IMG/VR virus record: IMGVR_UViG_3300034980_000803
Span: 1-28,680 of that record
DNA length: 28,680 bases
From: a virus
Reading direction: 5' to 3' (one strand)
This document shows positions 20,843-26,085 of the stretch, one piece after another (the first letter of the stretch is position 1; each line of letters begins with the position of its first letter). A program made the position numbers and the translations under genes. Below the pieces are notes generated by a model. That model did no database searches and was not told the DNA's origin. It saw only the letters and a program-made list of their open reading frames with translations.

Positions 20843-21561
20843 GCCTGTTACCGCACAACGCCACGGTGCTGGAGCGCGCCCTGGAGCGGGCTGCCGAGCA
20901 GGGCATAGACCCGGAAATCATCCGGGGTGTGGCCGACTCGACGCGCTGCCCGCCGGACTTTCTGCCGTGGCTCGGCTGGGCCTGGAAGGTCGAAGGCTGG
21001 GAGGCGGCCAACACCAACGCCCAGCGCAGGGAACTGGTCCGCGAGGCGATTCCGGTTCACAAGACAAAAGGCACCGTCGGTGCAATCCGGCGGGTGCTCA
21101 AGGCGGTGCGGGTCAACGCGGATTTCAAGGAATGGCACCAGATCCCGAACGCGGCCCCGTACACGTTCCAGGTCACGGCCTGGGCGAACGAGAACCGCGA
21201 GGGGGAGGGCTCGATTATCTCGCCGCAGTTGGGCGCGCGTCTGCGCGCCCTGGTTGACGCGGCCAAGAACGAGCGCAGCCACTACGAGTTTCGCCTGGGA
21301 GCGCGCTTCGACGGCGGTCTGTTGTTCGCCAACGCGGCCCGAGGGCGCGGCCTGCAGCGTCTGAGCATGAATGCCCAGGCGGTGCAGATCGACGTGGCGG
21401 TGCAGGGCCTGCAGTTTGCCAACGCCACCCGGTCGCTCGGCGTGTCTCGGCGTTCTGTCGAGGCCCTGGGCGTGCCGATCAATGCTGAATCGGGCTTTGT
21501 GGTCGCCAGTGCGACCCGTGCCCTAGTCGTCGTGCGCAGCACGATGGAGGCTGTTCTATGA
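20839..21561 (+). CDS. Baseplate/tail protein I (P2 gpI family) with C-terminal repeats
   Basis: A 240-aa protein. Residues about 1-115 are the gpI domain: LLPHNATVLERALERAAEQ, the ADSTRCPPDFLPWLGWAWKVEGW pattern, and KTKGTVGAIRRVLKAV. It links the wedges to the tail fibres. The C-terminal 80 residues contain two full and one partial copies of a ~30-aa unit: 159-187 (LLFANAARGRGLQRLSM), 188-217 (LQFANATRSLGVSRRSV) and 218-240 (FVVASATRALVVVRSTM). The start is GTG, overlapping the J stop. Repeats of this kind are not part of P2 gpI as I know it. Confidence 0.9.
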   Translation: MSLLPHNATVLERALERAAEQGIDPEIIRGVADSTRCPPDFLPWLGWAWKVEGWEAANTNAQRRELVREAIPVHKTKGTVGAIRRVLKAVRVNADFKEWHQIPNAAPYTFQVTAWANENREGEGSIISPQLGARLRALVDAAKNERSHYEFRLGARFDGGLLFANAARGRGLQRLSMNAQAVQIDVAVQGLQFANATRSLGVSRRSVEALGVPINAESGFVVASATRALVVVRSTMEAVL

Positions 21562-22244
21562 GTACCGCGTTACAACCCGTGATCACCAAGGTGGGGCTGG
21601 CGGCGATCCTGCGTGCCGATAACACCGGCATAGCAGCGGAGATCACCCATGTTGTCCTGGGCACCTCGGGCTACACGCCGTCGGCCGACCAGAAAAGCCT
21701 GGTTGCGCAAACGGCCAAGTACCCGATTGCCGGCGGCGAGCGCCTGAGTAGCACCTTGCTGCACCTGACCGCCCTGGCTGATGGCGACCGCGCTTTTTGG
21801 GTGCGGGAAATCGGCTTTCTGCTGAGCGACGGCACCCTGTTGGCGGTGTGGTCCGATTCATCTACCCCGCTGGCCTACAAGTCGGCGGACACCGACTTGC
21901 TGCTGGCCTATGACCTGTCGCTGGCGGCGCTGCCGGCGGACAGCGTGACGATCATCAGCAACGAGGCCGGGCTGAGTCTGAGCTTGGCCGGGCCGCTGGC
22001 TGCGCAGGCGCAGGCATTGATTGCCGAGCAGCTGCGCGGCCTGCAGCAGCAGGACCAAGCTGACGCCCAGGCCGCCAAGCAGCGCATTGCTGGCGAGCAG
22101 ATTGCCAACCTGTTGCAACGCATGAAGGCCGCTGAGCAGCGCCAGGACACTGACCGCGACAACCTGCTAAGCGCGGTGGTCTGCAACGCCGCCGGGGTGA
22201 TCGCCCTGCAAACCCTTGTTGTTCAACATATCCATGGAGCATAA
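21558..22244 (+). CDS. Tail fibre N-terminal protein (P2 gpH-like, short)
   Basis: A 228-aa protein matching the N-terminal baseplate-attachment domain of P2-type fibres (phage tail-collar fibre family): QPVITKVGLAAILRADNTGIAAEITHVVLGTSGYTPSADQ, LVAQTAKYPIAGGERLSS, FWVREIGFLLSDGTLLAVWSDS. The rest is a helical, coiled-coil-like segment (QAQALIAEQLRGLQQQDQADAQAAKQRIAGEQIANLLQRMKAAEQRQD). There is no receptor-binding domain, so the distal part is probably supplied by the next gene product. The start overlaps the I stop. P2 gpH is roughly three times longer. Confidence 0.88.
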   Translation: MSTALQPVITKVGLAAILRADNTGIAAEITHVVLGTSGYTPSADQKSLVAQTAKYPIAGGERLSSTLLHLTALADGDRAFWVREIGFLLSDGTLLAVWSDSSTPLAYKSADTDLLLAYDLSLAALPADSVTIISNEAGLSLSLAGPLAAQAQALIAEQLRGLQQQDQADAQAAKQRIAGEQIANLLQRMKAAEQRQDTDRDNLLSAVVCNAAGVIALQTLVVQHIHGA

Positions 22245-22250
22245 GACGCT

Positions 22251-22985
22251 ATGAGTCTTGAGACTGACGTTGCCAACCTGGTGACCAAAGCCACCCAATT
22301 GATCGATTACTTCAACGGCAAGAAGACCGGCATTGACGCTGCTGTGGCGGCTGCAATTGCAGCGGTCCCGGCGATGAGCAAGACCTTCTATGTCGATTCC
22401 GTCGCTGGCATCGATACCAATGACGGCAGCCTGAGCGCGCCACTGAAAACCATTGATAAGGCGGTGGCGAACACGCCGGCAGGTGGAATCTGCGTGGTTA
22501 ACCTGGTCAATGACTACACCATGACTGGGACCATCACCAACAGCTTGCAGCTTTTGCATATCAAAAGTTCGCTCTCGCAAACAAAGCGCAAGCTCAACCT
22601 CGGCTACTACCTGCAAGAGAGCGATTACCGGCTGGCCGGGTTTACCTTCGGTACGGGCGGTACGGTGATGCTGACCGACATTACGCTGGGCTTTCCTTCT
22701 ATCGCAGGGCTAAACCCGGCGCCGCAGCCGTTCTACAACACGTTTTTCAAAACGGGGTCCGTGGCGGGTATTCCGTTGATTGCGGTGAAGATGAGCCGCT
22801 GTGATGTGCAATCGGCCGCTGATGGTACGGGAGCACTGTTTGTTCGGCTGTCGTCTGCTGTGGCTCTGATGGTGGCAGAAGTGACGTTCCCGTCTGGCTT
22901 TGGAGGTCGTTACATCTCTGGTATTGCCTCGGGCGCAGACCCCAAGGCCTACGCCGATATCATTACTAACCTGACCGCGCTCTAA
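22251..22985 (+). CDS. Putative receptor-binding fibre or spike protein (beta-helix-like)
   Basis: A 244-aa protein. The first 40 residues are a helix with VTKATQLIDYFNGKK and an Ala-rich stretch, probably a trimerisation or attachment segment. Then KTFYVDSVAGIDTNDGSLSAPLKTIDKAV appears, the start pattern of right-handed beta-helix (pectate lyase-like) tailspikes. The rest is rich in short strands and turns (LQLLHIKSSLSQTK, GGTVMLTDITLGFPS, SAVALMVAEVTFPSGFGG). It follows the short gpH-like protein by 6 nt and precedes a fibre-assembly-like gene. Host recognition is inferred. No catalytic residues of a depolymerase are evident. Confidence 0.7.
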   Translation: MSLETDVANLVTKATQLIDYFNGKKTGIDAAVAAAIAAVPAMSKTFYVDSVAGIDTNDGSLSAPLKTIDKAVANTPAGGICVVNLVNDYTMTGTITNSLQLLHIKSSLSQTKRKLNLGYYLQESDYRLAGFTFGTGGTVMLTDITLGFPSIAGLNPAPQPFYNTFFKTGSVAGIPLIAVKMSRCDVQSAADGTGALFVRLSSAVALMVAEVTFPSGFGGRYISGIASGADPKAYADIITNLTAL

Positions 22986-23003
22986 GCGCTTGGACTTCAC
23001 GAC

Positions 23004-23468
23004 ATGCAAACCCAAAACATCAATGTGGATTTTGGTGGCCAGTCTTATGTTGGCTTTGGCTTCCACTCGTTGCCCTTGGCGCCCGCCCTGTTGGTCGCAG
23101 CCCAGCAGATCGACCAAGCCGCCGATCAAGCGCGAAGCGCCGTGCTGGGAGACCCGCTGCGCGCCGTGGAATACCGCCTGACCGCCGAGCAGGCCGAGCG
23201 CTTTGCCGCTTCCGACTGCGTTGGCCCGGTGCCGCCAACGGTGCAAGCCTGGATGGATGCCGCCGACCTCGATGCCCGGGCGGCCACCGACAGCATTCTT
23301 GCCGAGTCCCGCGCCTGGGAGGCGGCGATTTATACCATTCGCTCCGAGCGCCTGAAGGGCAAACAGGGCGTGCTCAAGGCCACCAGCCACGAGCAGGCCG
23401 AGGCGCTAGCAGATGCGGCTATTGCCGCGATCAAGGCCAGCATTCAGGGCGTTGGCAACGCCGCCTGA
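23004..23468 (+). CDS. Putative tail fibre assembly/chaperone protein
   Basis: A 154-aa, mainly helical protein: LVAAQQIDQAADQARSAVLGDPLRAVEYRLTAEQAERFAASDCVG, PPTVQAWMDAADLDARAATDSILAESRAWEAAIYTIRSERL, then KGKQGVLKATSHEQAEALADAAIAAIKA. The C-terminal form, with EAAIYTIRSERLKGKQGV and a repeat of EALADAAI, resembles small proteins that follow fibre genes in Pseudomonas P2-like prophages and pyocins. It should help fibres fold or attach. The family call is moderate. It ends before a strong terminator. Confidence 0.55.
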   Translation: MQTQNINVDFGGQSYVGFGFHSLPLAPALLVAAQQIDQAADQARSAVLGDPLRAVEYRLTAEQAERFAASDCVGPVPPTVQAWMDAADLDARAATDSILAESRAWEAAIYTIRSERLKGKQGVLKATSHEQAEALADAAIAAIKASIQGVGNAA

Positions 23469-23496
23469 CCTGATCGTCACCCGTAAAACCCCAAGG

Positions 23497-23516
23497 GCCG
23501 CTAAGCGGCTTTTTTT
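23497..23516 (+). terminator. Terminator after the fibre module
   Basis: GCCGC (23497-23501) and GCGGC (23505-23509) with a TAA loop are followed by seven T (23510-23516). This is a good intrinsic terminator separating the fibre genes from a small membrane protein gene and the sheath gene. Confidence 0.8.
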
Positions 23517-23533
23517 GTGCCTGGAGGGCACGC

Positions 23534-23857
23534 ATGAATCGAACCCACTTCGAGCACGTCCTGGCGGCGTTGCTGATCATGGGCGCCCTGTGGGGCGTCC
23601 TGGCCCTGCTGGGCGTGCCCGCTGGCCACTGGGCCGGCGCCGCTGCCGGCATCTTCTTTTTCGCTGGTCGCGAGTACACCCAGGGCGAGCGCAACCTGGC
23701 GCACGTCGAGGCGGTGCACCTGGCCAATCTGCGCTGGTACGACGGCCTGCGCATCTGGCGATGGACCGTAGACGGTCGCCTCGACTTCTTCTGCCCGCTG
23801 GTGGCCTGCCTGATCGTGGCGCTGCTGGTCGAGGTGCTGCAGATCCTGCAGCGCTGA
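23534..23857 (+). CDS. Small two-helix membrane protein, unknown function
   Basis: A 107-aa protein with hydrophobic segments at about residues 9-27 (HVLAALLIMGALWGVLALLG), 30-44 (AGHWAGAAAGIFFFAG) and 85-105 (FFCPLVACLIVALLVEVLQIL). They are separated by a polar loop (REYTQGERNLAHVEAVHLANLRWYDGLRIWRWT). It could be a second holin, an antiholin or a superinfection-exclusion protein. No family is recognised. It lies between two hairpins (23497 and 23881) and sits between fibre and sheath genes, where P2 has none, so it looks like a moron-like insertion. A GGAGG-like site (TGGAGGG) precedes its ATG. Confidence 0.6.
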   Translation: MNRTHFEHVLAALLIMGALWGVLALLGVPAGHWAGAAAGIFFFAGREYTQGERNLAHVEAVHLANLRWYDGLRIWRWTVDGRLDFFCPLVACLIVALLVEVLQILQR

Positions 23858-23880
23858 CAGTTTTATTTCTCCCATCCTCG

Positions 23881-23899
23881 GGCCGCGCATGACGCGGCC
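23881..23899 (+). terminator. Hairpin before the tail sheath gene
   Basis: GGCCGCG (23881-23887) and CGCGGCC (23893-23899) form a perfect 7-bp stem with a CATGA loop, followed by TTGTGCTTTC. The T-run is broken, so termination would be weak. It may also protect the sheath mRNA after processing. Confidence 0.5.
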
Positions 23900-23920
23900 T
23901 TGTGCTTTCTGGAGTTTCAA

Positions 23921-25087
23921 ATGTCTGGATTCTTTCACGGCGTTACCGTAACGAACGTCGATACCGGCGCGCGCAATGTCGCGTTGCCGTCGTCCTCGAT
24001 CATTGGCCTGGTTGACACCTTCACCGAGGGCGCCGGTGCCACGGCGAAAATCGGCGACCTGGTGCTGATCACCAACGAGCGCGAGGCGGTCGCCGCGTTC
24101 GGCCCGACCTCGGCCGTTACCAAGGCCTGCCAGGCCATCTATGCCCGTTCCAAGGCGGTCATTGTCGCCACCGGCGTGGCCAAGGGCGCGGATGCAGCGG
24201 CGCAGACCACGGCAGTCATTGGTGGCGTGCAGGCGAACGGCAAGCGTACCGGCCTGCAGGCGCTGCTGGATGGCAAGAGCCGTTTCAACGCGCAGCCGCG
24301 ACTGATCATCGCGCCCAAGCACAGCGCGACCCAGGCGGTGGCCACCGCCATGCAGTCGATTGCGGAAAAGCTGCGCGCGGTCGCGATCATCGACGGCCCC
24401 GGCACTACCGACGAGGCGGCCACCACCTACGCCAAGCTGTTCGGCTCCAAGCGCCTGTACATGGTCGATCCGGGGGTGCAGCAGTGGGACGCCACCAGCA
24501 ACGGGACGGTCGACGCGCCGGCCTCGGCCTGGGCTGCAGGCGTGTTTGCCTACACCGACAGCGAATACGGCTTCTGGTCGTCGCCGTCGAACAAGGAGTT
24601 TGTCGGCATCACTGGTACCACCCGTGCCATCGAGTACCTGGACGGCGACGAGACGTGCCGGGCCAACCTGCTGAATAACGCCAACATCGCGACCATCATT
24701 CGAGACGACGGTTTCCGCCTGTGGGGCAACCGCACCCTGTCGAGCGATTCGAAATGGGCGTTCGTCACCCGTGTGCGGACCATGGACATGGTCATGGACG
24801 CCATCCTGTACGGCCACAAGTGGGCAGTAGACCGGGGCATCACCTCGACCTATATCCGAGACGTGACCGAGGGCCTGCAGGCCTTCATGCGCGACCTGAA
24901 AGCCCAGGGCGCAATCATCAACTTCGAGGTTTACGCCGACCCGGTGCTTAACACGGCCAGCCAGCTGGAGCAGGGCAAGGTCTATTGGAACATCCGTTTC
25001 ACCGATGTGCCGCCGGCAGAAAACCCGAATTTCCGTATCGAAGTCACCAATCAATGGCTGACCGAAGTCCTCGATCAAGTCGCGTAA
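23921..25087 (+). CDS. Tail sheath protein (P2 gpFI family)
   Basis: The 388-aa contractile sheath subunit, with the family features FFHGVTVTNVDTGARNVALPSSSIIGLVDT at the N-terminus, KAVIVATGVAKGADAAAQ, YTDSEYGFWSSPSNKEFVGITGT near the middle, and LWGNRTLSSDSKWAFVTRVRTMDMVMDAI followed by YWNIRFTDVPPAENPNFRIEVTN at the C-terminus. The start at 23921 has a GGAG site six bases upstream; an in-frame ATG at 23900 lies in the preceding hairpin region. The tube gene follows directly. Contraction of this protein drives the spike into the cell. Confidence 0.96.
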   Translation: MSGFFHGVTVTNVDTGARNVALPSSSIIGLVDTFTEGAGATAKIGDLVLITNEREAVAAFGPTSAVTKACQAIYARSKAVIVATGVAKGADAAAQTTAVIGGVQANGKRTGLQALLDGKSRFNAQPRLIIAPKHSATQAVATAMQSIAEKLRAVAIIDGPGTTDEAATTYAKLFGSKRLYMVDPGVQQWDATSNGTVDAPASAWAAGVFAYTDSEYGFWSSPSNKEFVGITGTTRAIEYLDGDETCRANLLNNANIATIIRDDGFRLWGNRTLSSDSKWAFVTRVRTMDMVMDAILYGHKWAVDRGITSTYIRDVTEGLQAFMRDLKAQGAIINFEVYADPVLNTASQLEQGKVYWNIRFTDVPPAENPNFRIEVTNQWLTEVLDQVA

Positions 25088-25099
25088 GGAGCGCAACAC

Positions 25100-25609
25100 A
25101 TGGCAATGATTCCCGAAATGCTGGCCAACATGAACCTGTTTGTGGACGGCGTCAGTTTCCAGGGCGATATCCCCAGCCTGACCCTGCCCAAGCTCACCCT
25201 CAAGACCGAAGAACACCGCGCCGGCGGCATGGATATGGCCATTGAGATGGACATGGGCATGGAGAAGATGGAGGCCAGTTATACCTCTACCGGCGTGCGC
25301 AAGGAGTCGCTGAAGTTCTTTGGTCTGGCCGACGGCAACGCCTTCAACGGCACGTTCCGTGGCACCTACAAGATCCAGAAAGGCGAAACCAAGGCGGTGA
25401 TCGTCACCCTGCGTGGCACCCAGAAAGAAATCGACTTTGGCGACTGGAAGCCCGGTGACAAGGCCGAGCTTAAACACAGTGTGGCTGTGACTTACTACAA
25501 GCTGGAAGTCGGCGGCGAGGTGATCTACGAGATTGACCCGGTCGGCATGAAGCGCGTTATCAACGGCGTTGACCAGCTCGCCAGCCAGCGCCGCGACCTC
25601 GGCCTGTAA
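25100..25609 (+). CDS. Tail tube protein (P2 gpFII family)
   Basis: The 169-aa inner tube protein that stacks as hexameric rings inside the sheath. It begins MAMIPEMLANMNLFVDGVSFQGDIPSLTLPKL, as is typical of gpFII, with later EMDMGMEKMEASYTSTGV and TVxx/RGTQKEIDFGDWKPGDKAELKHSVAVTYYKLEVGG. The gene lies 12 nt after the sheath stop, has a GGAG-like site before its ATG, and precedes the tail chaperone gene as in P2. Confidence 0.95.
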   Translation: MAMIPEMLANMNLFVDGVSFQGDIPSLTLPKLTLKTEEHRAGGMDMAIEMDMGMEKMEASYTSTGVRKESLKFFGLADGNAFNGTFRGTYKIQKGETKAVIVTLRGTQKEIDFGDWKPGDKAELKHSVAVTYYKLEVGGEVIYEIDPVGMKRVINGVDQLASQRRDLGL

Positions 25610-25657
25610 CCCCCTGCAACCTTTCCGCATTCCTTTCCGATTCAAGGACACCGACTC

Positions 25658-25954
25658 ATGAGCAAGCCTGCACCGAAGTACCTCAAGCTGACCGCTGAAA
25701 ACGTCACCATCACCCTGACCAAGCCAACCGAGCTGAATGGCATCAAGGTGGACACCATCACCCTGCGCGCGCCGACCGTGCGCGACATGCGCATTTCCAG
25801 TCAGACCTCGGACGGTGACGACGAGCAGCGCGAGCTGAACCTGTTCGCCTCCCTGGCCGAGGTTGGCGTAAAGGATCTGGAGGGCCTGACCTACAAGGAC
25901 TACAACCGTATCTCGGTCGGTTACACCTTTCTGGTGCGAGAGGACGAACTGTAA
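25658..25954 (+). CDS. Tail assembly chaperone (P2 gpE family)
   Basis: A 98-aa protein (KYLKLTAENVTITLTKPTELNGIKVDTITLRAPTVRDMRISSQTSDGDDEQRELNLFASLAEV ... LTYKDYNRISVGYTFLVREDEL) of the tail-tube-associated chaperone type that coats the tape measure before tube assembly. It lies between the tube and tape measure genes, the usual place. In P2 and relatives a proportion of ribosomes shift frame near the end to add a second domain. A downstream frame encoding such a domain is present here (25941-26066). Expression of the shorter form is certain; the fusion is inferred. Confidence 0.85.
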   Translation: MSKPAPKYLKLTAENVTITLTKPTELNGIKVDTITLRAPTVRDMRISSQTSDGDDEQRELNLFASLAEVGVKDLEGLTYKDYNRISVGYTFLVREDEL

Positions 25955-26066
25955 TCCCGACAGCATGAAGGCGGCCGCCAAGCGACTGGCGGCCGAGCTG
26001 AATTTCTCGGCCGAGGAAATCATGACCATGCCCTATTCGGACGTGATGTGGTGGCTCTCGGACTGA
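25941..26066 (+). CDS. Frameshift extension of the tail chaperone (E'-like)
   Basis: The +1 (equivalently -2) frame is open from about 25890 to a TGA at 26064-26066. Downstream of the chaperone stop it reads MKAAAKRLAAELNFSAEEIMTMPYSDVMWWLSD, which matches the spirit of P2 E' (a short helix with a small Trp-containing end). There is no ribosome binding site before its ATG at 25965, so independent translation is unlikely. At CGAGAGG (25937-25943) a tRNA reading GAG can re-pair with GAG two bases upstream, giving the right frame. TTTC at 25928-25931 could alternatively allow a +1 shift. Coordinates assume the -2 shift. Confidence 0.6.
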   Translation, partial: RTNCNPDSMKAAAKRLAAELNFSAEEIMTMPYSDVMWWLSD

Positions 26067-26085
26067 GCCGGCGAGGGGGTAAGCA

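Noticed and set aside
23501-26029. An 842-aa open frame on the minus strand
   Set aside because: It is antisense to the membrane protein, sheath, tube and chaperone genes, all of which have clear family matches. Long antisense frames are common in GC-rich genomes.
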